Shown one piece after another: positions 25,347 through 36,775 of a stretch of DNA of 64,000 bases. The first letter of the stretch is position 1. Each line of letters opens with the position of its first letter. A program made the translations under genes and the position numbers. The DNA comes from Paratinospora sagittata (lineage: Eukaryota; Streptophyta; Magnoliopsida; Ranunculales; Menispermaceae). The notes beneath the pieces are model-generated. The model saw nothing but the letters and a program-made list of their open reading frames with translations, was not told the origin of the DNA and did not search any database. The stretch lies in NCBI GenBank assembly GCA_035771175.1, contig CM069599.1:34939562-35003561 (forward strand). Direction: 5' to 3'.

Positions 25347-26726
25347 TCAAGTATCTTCAGTTTGCTGACTCTCATTCTCTAATGAGATAACAGTCTCAAA
25401 TGCCCCAACTAGTGCTTTTACCTTACTCTTCCTCTTCCCCACAAGCTTGCTTGCCGTCTCCTCTATTACATCATTGTATGCTGGAGACTCTTTCTTCCCT
25501 TGAACATCTTGGCGCTTCAACACCACATTGTCCTGCTCTGATTTTGCTTCTACATTTCCTTGTGTTTCTTCTGCTCTTTCCTTGAACTTAAGCTTCTGGG
25601 TTCCACAATCTGCTTCCATCTTTTCCAATTCTTTGACTTTCCTAAAATTTAACTTGCGTGGTGTGGTATTTCCTTCACTTCCATCTTCCAAAGGAGCCAC
25701 CTTTTCTGCCTGACTTCTCGACTTTTCCATTAATTCTTCTCCATTCTTGGATTCTACCTCAGACCCATTTTCATTTTTGCCTGCTTCTTCAATTTTACTG
25801 CTAAGTTCTCCCGTTACTTTGTCTTGGGCTTCATCACCTTGTCCCATATTATCATTTTCTGGGACTTCTCTTCCTTTCTCTTCTTGTTCTTGAATTGTAT
25901 CATTTGAATTTACTTCCCTCTCTTCTGACAAACTAGATGAGTCATAGGCATCATTGTGCTTCTCATCTTCAGGATTTGTTGATTCAGGCTCCATTTGATC
26001 ATGGGTCTGGTGGATATCATCTTGAGTTCCTTCCTCAGTCATAATTGTAATGGGCTCTTCTTCTCCAACAACATCTTGGGCTGATGCATCTTTATCTTCT
26101 TCTTCTTGCTCAGGTTTAATAATAACCTCTTGTTTCTCAGTAACATCAGATTTACTTGAATTCTTTTGGGCACTTGAGATCTTGCTCTTAGCTTCTTTCT
26201 TTGAGGTTGTGGTGGAACTAGAAACTGCACTTTTCTTAATGCTCGCTGGCCTTGTAAGAACTGGTTGAGATTTCCCACTCCTTAGACTTTTGGATGTCTT
26301 GCCCAAAACATTTTTATTGGAAACTGCATTTTTAGTAATGGGTGATGAAGAAGAAGTTGAAGGCTTGACCGGTGGTGGTGGTGTTGTTCCTCTTGTATTT
26401 GCTGATAAAGTTCTCTTCAGGGTAGATTGGGGTGGTGGTGATGGTTCAATGGATCTTCTTCTACTCGAAGAATATTTCAAATTTGTGTCATCAGAAGCTT
26501 GCTTCTTCCCATACATGCAGACATCTTTGGCTGAACTTACCGTGTGTTTAAGATAATGAGGTGTGGTTGATTTATCTTTTTGAATTGCAAGACCCTTTTC
26601 AGAAGAATCTGGATTGAATGATTTTGTTGCTCTTTTTCCTCTTGGTGAGTCTTGATTTTGAGGGGCTGAAGGGGATAACCTGGTTTTCTCCTTTCCAAGA
26701 GAACCTTCTTTTACTGTTGTAGCCAT
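25347..26726 (-). CDS. Plant calmodulin-binding-domain protein (PICBP-like family)
   Basis: A single coding exon for 459 residues. The N-terminal half is Ser/Thr/Pro/Lys-rich and disordered-looking, with a PPPP run, many SS repeats and a basic SSRRRSIEPSPPP motif. The middle (about 205-340) is extremely acidic (Glu/Asp-rich). The last about 100 residues hold the plant CaM-binding domain pattern: TPRKLNFRKVKELEK, then QKLKFKERAEE and finally ASKLVGKRKSKVKALVGAF followed by ETVISLE, a basic amphipathic helix suited to calmodulin. Known members bind Ca2+/calmodulin, but their cellular roles are poorly defined. The ATG at 26726 starts just inside an exon whose acceptor (TAG) is at 26745-26743. 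A leader exon upstream ends at 27372. Confidence 0.85.
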   Translation of the reverse strand: MATTVKEGSLGKEKTRLSPSAPQNQDSPRGKRATKSFNPDSSEKGLAIQKDKSTTPHYLKHTVSSAKDVCMYGKKQASDDTNLKYSSSRRRSIEPSPPPQSTLKRTLSANTRGTTPPPPVKPSTSSSSPITKNAVSNKNVLGKTSKSLRSGKSQPVLTRPASIKKSAVSSSTTTSKKEAKSKISSAQKNSSKSDVTEKQEVIIKPEQEEEDKDASAQDVVGEEEPITIMTEEGTQDDIHQTHDQMEPESTNPEDEKHNDAYDSSSLSEEREVNSNDTIQEQEEKGREVPENDNMGQGDEAQDKVTGELSSKIEEAGKNENGSEVESKNGEELMEKSRSQAEKVAPLEDGSEGNTTPRKLNFRKVKELEKMEADCGTQKLKFKERAEETQGNVEAKSEQDNVVLKRQDVQGKKESPAYNDVIEETASKLVGKRKSKVKALVGAFETVISLENESQQTEDT

Positions 26727-27371
26727 GAATCTTCAGCAATTCCTATTAAAATCTGAGGGAAAATAGTGTGAATATAGAAGCAGATGCTTTAATGGAACCT
26801 CATTAAAATTTCAAACAACTAAATGAAATAATGGATAATCAAAAGGTAAAACATAGCAAAAATTATATTTGATTTCTTGGTTCTGATTTATCCCATTAAT
26901 GGAAGGGGCATTTCGTTTTTTGATTGAAAATCTGTAGTTCAGTGAATAAGATTATATTTGGAAAGTGGGTCTTGACATTAAACCTATGTTACCAATGGGT
27001 CTCATGTAATTTCGATCATAAACTCAGAAACCAATAAAAATTAATACAAGGGTAGATATGCATATATATAAATGAAAGCAAGGAAATTCACATCTAATGT
27101 TCATTCTCATCATTTAGAAATGCATTTTTGATTATGAATCTAATAAAAAAATGGGAGGAAAACCAAAATTCTAAGTTAATTTAGCATCACATTCCTAAAC
27201 CTTCCCCAATAAATGTACAATCATCCCATTACAATCCATATAATGTTTTGAGCCATTGCAAGATGATCAACATTAAAAAAAAGAAGAAAAAAAGGCTTGA
27301 AATAATCACTTCAAAGCCATAATGCAGGAGGTAAAGAAGAGGATTGAAATGTTAAATCAAGAAAAGCTTAC

Positions 27372-27510
27372 CTTAGTAGAAGAAATTAATGAATGAAATG
27401 AATCAGAGATGCTCTTCCATTCCAATGCTTGAAAGAAGAGATTAGAAGGGCCATAAAAAAAAAGAGAAAGAAAAAGTGATGATTTATGTTAGAAGAGAGA
27501 CACGGGGGAG
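27372..27510 (-). other. 5' UTR exon of the CaM-binding protein gene, with G/C-run tract
   Basis: The donor CTAAG|GTAAGC is at 27372/27371 and pairs with the acceptor at 26745-26743, giving a leader intron of about 630 bp. The upstream limit is unknown. At 27504-27522 the plus strand carries G5-A-G5-A-G7 (C-runs in the transcript strand), close to the likely transcription start. Confidence 0.55.
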
Positions 27511-27529
27511 GGGGAGGGGGGGCCAAGAG

Positions 27530-30070
27530 GCGTGAGTAGTGGGCACGTTTTGTGGGGTTGGTGGATGAAACTGTTTCAAACACAACCAGCAATAGAAGAG
27601 GATAGCTGCCGAGTCAAAATGAATCTGTTTGGCCTTCCCTTCATTATTAGTGGTTCATCTTCTTTTTCAAGTTTGCAAGTTTGGCAATCTCTCGTGGACA
27701 CCAATCTTCCAACCCCAGCCATCTAAATTTCTATTCAAATTATAGTTTGATATCTAAATCTTTGGGATGGATATTGGCACAACGATTGAGATTGTTCATC
27801 GACGAACTGGAGATTATAGATTAGAATCTAAAAATAGTTTTTTTCTATAAAGATAAGGCCATGTATATTATTCCTTTTCATTATCTCATAATGGTAGGAG
27901 TTTGAGTTTGTTATTTTCTTCATCTACCATAATTCACATAAAATGGTTGATGACATGATGGGCTTATTATAATGTTAATTTAAAATCATGCATGACAATA
28001 ATTATAACCATATTATTTAATAATTTTTCAGACTCTAAGTTTAGGATATATCTGTGCATAGGACCTAGAACATAGATATGTAGTCTTAGGAAAGGATCAC
28101 TAGAGCGACTCAAACTTTAATCATTGACAAAATAATATGATGAGCTAACCCAACTTTCTGGTCTAACTTCTTTAAATTCTTAATTCAATTAAAAAAATAA
28201 TAATAATAAGTTGAATAAGTTTCCAAATAAAAAAAAATTCACATCTAATACGATCCATGGTAGCATGCTACATATTTATTTAACTTTTATATTTTCTTCT
28301 TCCTTGAGGAACTTGTGTACATTTAACATGGAAGGTACCTCGGGGCTCGGAAAAGGACATGAACCATCACTATTTAAATGAAATAATATCAAAACGACTC
28401 ATGGGCTGCCCAATACAATACAATATATATCTGAATTATTCCCTTCGCAAGGAGTAGTATCTAAGGGAGGTTTATATACTTTTGAATCTTTTAAAGTATG
28501 TGTTTTTTTAGCTTTGGCCAAAAGTATACTGCCAACTTTTCTTTAATTTTTTGTTTTTTCCAAGATTTTCTTTCTACTCACCATGTGTAATGCTGAGATT
28601 GTGACACGTGAGACAGAATCAAATTTCATACGGATGTCATTTTCGTACGGGAAATCGTCCTGTGTTCTTACTTCTCCTACAACTGCTTAGATAAATATTC
28701 TACCATTGATTTTCAATATACATAAAACTAATACAATCAAATTTTTTTAGGATGCTTGATAATAATTCACTGTGTAAATATAAAGTAAAACCCATCAATT
28801 TAAAGTTTATTGTAAGTCTAAAAAATAATTAAGTCCCAATATATATATATATATAAATTGACAATTGAGACATAATTTCTTTATATTAAGTGTTTAAGAA
28901 GGAACAATATTAAAAATAAATAATTGGCTTTAGTTATTTTCACAGTTTTCATTTGGCAAAACATGTCGATTAATCCAAAAGGAATAATATATAAATATTT
29001 ATTTAATTTTTTGATGAAAACGATTACAAGGCGGCCCCACAGGAGAATTGCTTTACCACGACGCAAGAAACGAATCAAAATCAAGGAGGGACACGTGGCC
29101 ATTGTCGGTATGTCAGTGGGCCCATTTCCACGTGGCAGATGATACGGAAGTGGATTAAACGAAGAAATTTTTGATGTCATCGTGGTCGACGTTGGCCCTT
29201 GATTCCATACCGCCCACCGTTTTTATGTCGTATTTTACGACTTATTGCACGGAACATACGGAAAACCCAACTGTTGTCTAAGATCGGCCGCTAAGTTTTA
29301 GGACTTGAATGCCCTCCACTATATCATGTAATGACTAATAGGTCCTTATTACTACTTAAATCTATCTTAGTCAAAGCAAGATAAGAAACTATAACTCCAC
29401 TTTAACACTAGTTTCTCAACAATTTGGGTTAGGAACTAAAACGCTTGTGTTGGTTCTATTTAACATATTTTATTTTTTATTATTTTTTATTTTTTTTTAT
29501 AATGGTTCTTTGAGAGTGCGAAGAAAGTCGTGTCGACAAAGAATTTTGACAAATGTGATTTGGGTGACGTTTGACATGTACCCATTTACAATTTAAACAC
29601 GATTATAAAACATTTTTGTAAAGCTTATTTCCTTTGATTTTACATTTGTGGGTAGGTACCCATGACAAGGCTAATAACACAACACTACTTTTAATATAAC
29701 AGCAAAATTTAGGTCTTAATAAATTGAAAAATCATGTCTTCCACACAGTGAAATATAATGACTTTTTCTTGCTTTAACAAATTTGTGGTGCCAAATAGGG
29801 AATTTGCAGCATTTACACATTCATTTTAGTCGTTTTCAATACAACCGACCGTATTTATAAAAAGTAGCTTTTAAACAGCGAACGTGATATCCATATGAGC
29901 CTGAAACAAGTTGCAGTTACCCACCAAGTAACGACAACTGATTCATATGGAAAAGAAGAGAGTTAGCGGTGGCATCCAGGTATTGTTCCCTCTGGTGCAG
30001 AACTCACTCGTTACTCTTTAATTCTCTTTCGTTTTTAAAGGGCTTTCAAGCAACAACCTCTCTTCATCTG
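27530..30070. other. Intergenic spacer between two divergent genes
   Basis: No coding sequence found. A GC-richer island at 29025-29230 contains CACGTG at 29092-29097 and 29129-29134 with a GGGCCC between them. This could be a distal regulatory segment. Nearer the STAR1-like gene there is TATTTATAAAAAG at about 29852-29864, a possible TATA box. Confidence 0.4.
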
Positions 30071-30075
30071 CAACA
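29905..30075 (+). promoter_or_regulatory. Leader of STAR1-like copy 1, conserved in copy 2
   Basis: The segments GCAGTTACCCACCAA, GGTGGCATCCAGGT and CCCTCTGGTGCAGAA have counterparts in the same order before copy 2 (33258-33360: GTAGTTACCACCAA, GGTGGCACCAGGT, CTCTCTGGTGGAGAA). Conservation outside the coding sequence suggests a shared promoter or 5' UTR element kept since duplication, though recent duplication alone would also explain it. Confidence 0.5.
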
Positions 30076-31989
30076 ATGGAAACCACCAATTCGGGTAATT
30101 AATTTTCAATCCCACCCACCTCTCTTTATTTCTTGAAGGAGACTTTCTTCAGGTTTAAGCCTTCGAGTAGACTTTTATCTTCACCCCCACAGGTGAAGGT
30201 GACGCTATCTTTACTCGTGGCGAAGTCTGTGTTATTATATCTTGTGTAAATGCTCACACACTATTAAATAAAATGTCATCATATTTTTTTTTTATATATT
30301 AGTACTTATTTCAAGTGAATTAATATGTGGTGCAGGGAGAACACTACGGGAATTTACCAATATATGTGTATATATTTTCAATACTTGTGTTTAAGTCTCT
30401 GATCTTTCCTTATTAAATATTGTAGAGCAACTAAGAGAGCATTTAGTGGTGGATTTGGGCAAGCCCGGAGAATTAGAAGAAGAAGAAGTACCAAAGCCGA
30501 AAATTCGGGTACGAGAGTTGAATAAGGTGTCGGAGGGAGGAGTTGCGATACTGCGTGAAGTAAGTGTTGATATTCCAAAGGGTAAGATTGTTGGGGTCAT
30601 AGGACCCAGTGGGAGTGGCAAATCCACGCTGCTAAGGGCTTTGAATCGGTTGTGGGAGCCTCCATTGGGATCGGTGTTTCTTGATGGTCAAGACATTTGT
30701 GATCTCGATGTTCTCGCCCTACGCCGCAAGGTCGGGATGCTTTTCCAGCTTCCCGTTCTCTTCGAAGGTTAGTTACCCACTTTTCAATAAAACTACCAAT
30801 CTATCCTAGCTTGACAAATCATATAATTTGTAGCAAAGCTCTTTTAACATTTTTCCATTAGCTATCATTTCAATTTTTCCATTAGCATATCATTTCAAGG
30901 CATCCTTGGTATAAGATCATGTGTTAAATGAGTGCTAAAACATATATTCTAGCTAATCATTTTCTTTGTGTTTTCAAATGTCTAACAAATTAATTGCAAA
31001 CATTAGAATCTATGCCTGATCTTTACACTAATTATTACTGTTTTTTTTTTTTTTTTTTCTGTTAATTGAAATTTCTCAAATCCTTTTCATACTTAGTAGA
31101 CTTTCAGTTTTATAAAATTCTATTCTAACTACAAAGAGTGCATTTAATAGTACAATTATACTTCTTTATGGTATTTTTTTTTGTGATTATTGAATATACA
31201 TGTATTACACATCTCAATATGTATAGTGCATAATTCAACGATCATGATAAGGATATAGTTACAATTTTTTATAGTTAAAATAACAATTTCATATTAGTTT
31301 TAAGGGATTATGCAGAGGGTAACAGGAAGAAAATAGAATTAAAGCAACAAAAAAAGGACTATATATTTATATCATTTGCATATATATTGTGATGAAGTCC
31401 ATGCATGTATATGTTGTTAATTAGTTAATTGATAATATGCATTTAGGCACAATAACGGATAACATAAAGTATGGGCCAAGCCTGAGAGGGAAGAAGCTAG
31501 CAGAGGCAGATATAACAAGGTTGCTCAACCTCGCAGACCTCGATGCCTCCTTCGCCACAAAAAATGCCTCCGAACTATCCGTAGGCCAAGCTCAAAGAGT
31601 TGCTCTTGCTCGAACCCTTGCTAATGACCCTGAGGTATATATCCATGGTAAAGCTAGCTAGCGTAACATCTTTTGGAATATCTTTAACATGGATGATTAT
31701 ACAAAAATATTGATGACAAACAAAACGTGTATAGGTGTTGTTGTTGGATGAGCCAACGAGCGCTTTGGACCCGATATCGACGCAGAACATAGAGGATGCA
31801 ATTGTGAAGTTGAAGAAATTAAGAGGGTTGACAACGATCATGGTGTCTCATAGCATCAAACAAGTGCAGAGGGTAGCAGATATGGTTTGCCTTGTTGTAG
31901 ATGGAGAGATTGTTGAGGTTTTAGAGCCACATAACCTCTCCCAAGCTAAGCATCCCATGGCGCTTAGGTTCCTTCACCTCAGTTACTAA
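30076..31989 (+). CDS. STAR1: STAR1-like ABC transporter ATP-binding subunit, copy 1 (ABCI17 type)
   Basis: A nucleotide-binding half of a two-part ABC transporter. Four exons, 30076-30094, 30426-30767, 31447-31634 and 31735-31989, give 267 residues with all junctions GT-AG and in frame. Motifs: Walker A GPSGSGKST at 66-74, Q-loop Gln114 in MLFQLP, signature LSVGQAQR at 164-171 (Val replaces the usual Gly of LSGGQ, a trait of this family), Walker B VLLLDEP at 184-190, H-loop His222 in VSHS. There is no membrane segment, so it needs a partner. Rice STAR1 pairs with the membrane protein STAR2/ALS3, moves UDP-glucose and is required for aluminium tolerance. That function is inferred here from similarity. 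Exon 1 is tiny (19 nt coding), so the start rests on frame continuity and on the same structure in copy 2. Confidence 0.92.
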
Positions 31990-32587
31990 AAATCTTCCCA
32001 TTACTTTCTTGTAATTATTTAATTAATTAAGGTGTAATAACTTCTGATCAGATGAATAGATTAACCAGCTTTAATTTGCTGGCTAGCTAGCTCCTAATCA
32101 ATTTTAAATAAATTTTCTTCTGAATTTTCCTATAGCATCAATCACATATAATCTCAAAGGTTAAAGGGCAATTTAATTAATTCTAATTAAAAACAAATTC
32201 TCACGATAACCAGTTCCGTACTAAAGACTGTCCCTTGCATTGCATGTGTACAATTCCTTAGTTTTAGAGCCGCGCGCGTGGATGATTCCAAATTGATTTA
32301 AAGGAAATGGACATATGAGTTTATGCTCAAGTTCCCGTTGCATCATTTATATATATATAGGCTTATGAAGGCATAAATAAAGTGTGCTCAAGTACATATT
32401 AAAATAGACGAGCCCGCCCAATGTGTAGAAGCTCATTAGAAATTCATAGGGTAACAACAACCTAATACTCATGACACAATAATTCTTTCTAGGAAAATTG
32501 AATCTTAACCTCATGGATTGAAAAGATCTGCCTTTATATCGTCAAACTAAAATAATATGTAATACAGATCTAATTATAATTATAATA
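31990..32587. other. Spacer after STAR1-like copy 1
   Basis: Holds the probable 3' UTR of copy 1. No further gene was seen. Confidence 0.4.
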
Positions 32588-33003
32588 ATTATTGGATATG
32601 TGTGGATTGAAATAATAATCTCTCGGATATGAGCAAGTTTATCACATGAAATATAAGTTGAGATCTCACTTTTACTTGTACCGAGACCTTTTCGAATAAA
32701 ACCTTATACCTGAGCCAAAAGTTAATAAAATTAAGGACAATATCGATACTAGTAGAGATTTAGACCAGCCCAAGTGATATTAGAGTCGATGATTTGGTTG
32801 AGACGCACGTATGCCTATGTAGAGCATACAGGTGTGCTCATAGTCACAGATGATTTTTTAACATAATGGTGATAATTGATTTGACATAGATTATACAATG
32901 TGATTGTGATGAAATTGGTTTGACATAAAACCTTATACTTAGGCCTAAAAGTGATAAAATTAGAGATAATATCGGTTATAATAAAAATCTAGACCCGTCC
33001 AAT
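32588..33003 (+). mobile_element. TRIM-like miniature LTR element between the STAR1 copies
   Basis: Structure: an LTR-like unit (about 32588-32770) containing TCGGATATGAGCAAGTT and ATATAAGTTGAGATCTCA; then TGATATTAGAGTCGATG at about 32777, which resembles the TGGTATCAGAGC primer-binding site; a short non-coding interior of about 140 bp; then a second partial LTR copy (about 32925-33003) repeating CATAAAACCTTATAC, CTAAAAGTGATAAAATTA and the closing CTAGACCCGTCCAA phrase. No polyprotein is present. The related unit at 21730-21925 supports a dispersed family. Boundaries are approximate. Confidence 0.6.
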
Positions 33004-33396
33004 AATAATAAACATAAAAAAAAAAACTATATATAATAGTATAATTAGTCGTTTATTCTTAGACTAACACTTTCCTTGATTTTATTTTATTTTCTCCTGT
33101 GAAAACTAGCTTAATTAGGTAGGATTTGAATAATTCACCTGTCCTTTTTTGTCCAACGGAAGTTACCTACCTGATTTATTTATTTATTTTTCGCTAAAAG
33201 TCGTCTCTTATCTTAAAGGGGTTGTAACGTACGGTACAATACATAAGCACTTTCAAAAGTCGTAGTTACCACCAAAAAAATGATGATAAAATTGAAAGAG
33301 TTGAGGAAAAATATCAGGTGGCACCAGGTCCTGCTCTCTCTGGTGGAGAAGCAATCACTCTCTCTTGTCTCATTATTAACATCCATTAATTAAAAC

Positions 33397-33400
<4 letters not shown>

Positions 33401-33434
<34 letters not shown>
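33401..33434 (+). repeat. (CT)17 microsatellite in the leader of STAR1-like copy 2
   Basis: A perfect 34-base CT run ending about 28 bases before the start codon of copy 2. It is absent from the equivalent position of copy 1. CT/GA repeats in plant 5' UTRs often affect expression and vary in length between individuals, but an effect here is unproven. Confidence 0.9.
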
Positions 33435-33444
<10 letters not shown>

Positions 33445-33462
33445 TCATCTTCCTCTGCAACC

Positions 33463-35773
33463 ATGGCGACCAGCTCAGGTACATGATTCTTCAACCCTTA
33501 ATTCTAACAAGTTACTCTTTTTCATTTTTTTAAGTTAAATTGATTCTCTATTTTTTAAGTACAACATCAATAATTTGAAGAACATGCACGCACTACAATG
33601 AAGGCAGGCACATAAACCCCTCGAGATCATAGGTAAAGGACAAGGCACGATGATAGATAAGGGCTTTTTTACTGTGCTTTTGAAATAATAATACTTGTTA
33701 AAAGTGTTTGATATGCAAATCACCGTTTAAGGTTTAAAATTTAGGATTTAACATTTATATAAAAAAATTAATTTATACAAATTATACCGATTTAAGGTTT
33801 AGAGTTTAAGAACCTATGATAAAATCATAAAGAACCAACAACCATAATATATTGGTAAAGGAATCACTAATCGTTTAATTAATCAATCTTCTTCCAATCT
33901 TTTAATTCTCTAATATTTAACATTGCATGGATCTCTCTCCGTGTTTACTAGAGGAACTAAGGCAGCTTGTAATGGTCGATATGGGAGAATCCGATTCTGA
34001 TTCTTGCGAACCAATTGCGAAATTTCGGATACGGGACTTGACGAGAGTGTCGGAGGGTGGAAATCTGATACTGCGTAACGTATGCTTAGATATACCAAAG
34101 GGATTGATAGTAGGAATGATTGGACCTAGTGGGAGCGGCAAATCCACGATATTGAGAGCTCTGAATCGATTGTGGGAGCCGCCGGCCGGCACGGTGTTCC
34201 TTGATGGTGTCGATATTTGTGATGTTGACGTGCTCACTCTCCGGCACAAGGTCGGAATGCTCTTCCAGTTACCCGTTCTCTTTGAAGGTACGTACCACCT
34301 TATGTATGGACAACGATATATATATATATATATATATAGAATTAGGATTTTATGCCTATGTTCACTTTAACATCTATAGTACTAGGGAGGTCTCATGACT
34401 TTTAATTATAATTATTTACTTGTTTGTATTGTGTACTTAATATCTTTTTCTCCTAATTATGAAAGCGAAAGCTAAGATAATTAGTAGGCCTGGATTTCAA
34501 CAAATATAAATATTGTCAACACTACTAAGGTTAGGTTTGGGGTTTTATTCAAATATGTTTTCATATTAATTAGGGAGAGATCGATCTAGTATCACTATTG
34601 GTGGGCCTAAGTTTTTCAGGTGATATTAATATTGGCTCTATCTGGATTTGCTGTAAGAGCAGCGGCACAGCAACAATTTTACCAAACGCAGTAGATGGCG
34701 CGTTTGAGAGAATGGTTTTTGTGATTGAAAAATGCAATTTTGCACATTTTTCCAAAGCTAACTCCTCCTTAATTTTGTGTTTACAACCTGCATTTGGAAA
34801 AAAAAAGAAAAAAAAGAAAAAAAAAGCTTTTGGGTCTTACGGAAAAGTTATACCAAACATGGTCATTGTCCCTACTTAACCACCTCTAAGGCCACTTCTG
34901 AGCTTAAGTGTGGAGTTTTACTCTAAAAGACCTCTATACATTAATCCACATTTATATCTTTTATGATGAACTCTTTTTCATCCCCATCGATTTAGATTAT
35001 TCTTAATTTAGTCTACACAATGAACACTAACCAAACAATTATTAGTTAAATTTTCAACTAATGAAATACATTTAGATGTGTAATAACATCTAAATGATAC
35101 AAGATTATAACATATATATATATAACTGTATTTTTCTGAGGTGGAAAAGATTTTTTTTTTTTTTGGTTATAAATCTTGTTCATATGTCACCATATATAGA
35201 CTGGTGAGAGTGCTAAGACAATCTAATTTTGAACCTTGATCACAGGCACAGTGACAGACAATATAAGGTACGGACCACAATTGAGAGGGAAGAAGCTGAC
35301 AGAGGAAGAGGTAACAAAGCTACTAACACTAGCAGACCTCCAGCCCTCTTTCGCCAAAAAACATGTTTCTGAACTCTCTGTAGGCCAAGCTCAAAGAGTA
35401 TCACTTGCAAGGACCCTTGCCAATGAACCTGAGGTACTAATTTTAAACCAATTAATTCATTTACACATATATATATATATATGTTTTGGTTTTATGGGTG
35501 ATCATGAATTGAATTGACACTTAGGTTCTGTTGTTGGACGAGCCGACGAGCGCGTTGGATCCAATATCGACGCAAAACGTGGAAGACACCATTGTTAAGT
35601 TGAAGAGAGGAGGCTTGACGACGTTATTGGTGTCTCACAGCGTTAATCAAATTCAGAGGATAGCTGATATGGTGTGCCTTGTTGTGGATGGTGAGATTGT
35701 TGAGGTTTTAGAACCACATCACCTCTCTCAAGGTAAGCATCCCTTGACGAGGAGCTTCCTGCAACTTAGCTAG
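33463..35773 (+). CDS. STAR1-like ABC transporter ATP-binding subunit, copy 2 (ABCI17 type)
   Basis: Tandem paralogue of copy 1. Exons 33463-33478, 33952-34287, 35246-35433 and 35525-35773 give 262 residues with identical intron positions and phases. Walker A GPSGSGKST at 63-71, Q-loop Gln111, LSVGQAQR at 161-168, Walker B VLLLDEP at 181-187, H-loop His218. All catalytic positions are intact. It differs from copy 1 mainly in the N-terminal 35 residues, where a Ser/Asp-rich stretch (ESDSDSCEP) replaces the Glu/Lys-rich one. It also lacks two residues after the VKLK motif. Both copies appear functional, so this looks like a retained duplication. It may associate with a STAR2/ALS3-type membrane subunit, by inference. 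The introns contain TA microsatellites and differ in length from those of copy 1. Confidence 0.92.
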
Positions 35774-35971
35774 CTAATAGCATTACAAGCAAATTGTATG
35801 AATGAATCTGTTATACATGGACTTGGACCTGAAATTTAGAGTATGGGTCAATTGTTGGAGTAGGATGACGTTATCAAGCCCGCCTAAACTCTAGCCCAAT
35901 ATGAGCACTCTAAAAATTGTGCTGTTTGGTTTATGATTTCATTAAGATTGAATAACCTTGAAGTTGAGAAA

Positions 35972-36775
35972 AAGGTCTAACTAAATTTATCCATTCTTTT
36001 TTTTTTTTTTTTATCCACTTACTTTCTTCAATCACCTAAAATTTTAAAACCAAATAATTTCTCCCTCTTCACCCACCCAAATTTTCATTTTGCCCATCTT
36101 ATTTTCATCTTCCTCAAACTCCAACACTCCCCTCCTCTCTAGTTTCTTCTCCATTAATTCGTCATTTCTTCAAGTTTTTAATCATTCAAGGGGTTAAAAC
36201 AATATTAGAAAATTTTGTGAAAAAATAGGGTTATTTTGGGTTTTAAAGGCGTCTAACTCAAACCAGTTCAAGTCACATCTTAGATCATAAATCGGTAAGT
36301 AAAACATAATTTTTATATATTCTAAGTAGATTTTAATGTATTGTTGTTAGATTTACATATTTTTTCACAAAAAAAAATGAGTGAAAATGATGGAATGAGG
36401 CGGTGAAAATGGGTTTCGTCAACCCATTTCTGCGCACCGGATTTGGAACTCATTTTTGCTCTACTTTCTCTTCAATTTTGGGTATATTTTTGTAAAAAAA
36501 TACTTTAAAAGGGTGAAAATGTATGCTTTTGATTAAAAAATACAAGAAAATAACAAGATTGAAGATTGAGATGAGTTTGAGAGTTAAAGGGTTAAAGGGT
36601 CGAAGGGTTGAAGGGTTTAGGATAAAGAGTGGGGGTGAAGAGAAAGGGAGAGAGTCTAAGAGAGTTTATTAATATCCTTTTTGAAAATTTTACATTAGGA
36701 TTTTTTGGTCTCTTTAATTTTTTGATGAGATGGGTGAACAAAAAGGAAATGACGGATATATTTAGCTAGACCCTT
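35972..36775. mobile_element. AT-rich TIR element, copy B (non-autonomous, MULE/MITE-like)
   Basis: Begins AAGGTCTAACTAAATTTATCC and ends with the reverse complement of AAGGGTCTAGCTAAATATATCC, giving terminal inverted repeats of about 22 bp with a few mismatches. The interior is non-coding and shares collinear blocks with copy A (14864-15890), including TTATTTTGGGTTTTAAAGG and TTTTTATATATTCTAAG. I could not identify an exact target-site duplication: the left flank GTTGAGAAA and right flank AAGAAAAAT only partly agree. Confidence 0.7.
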
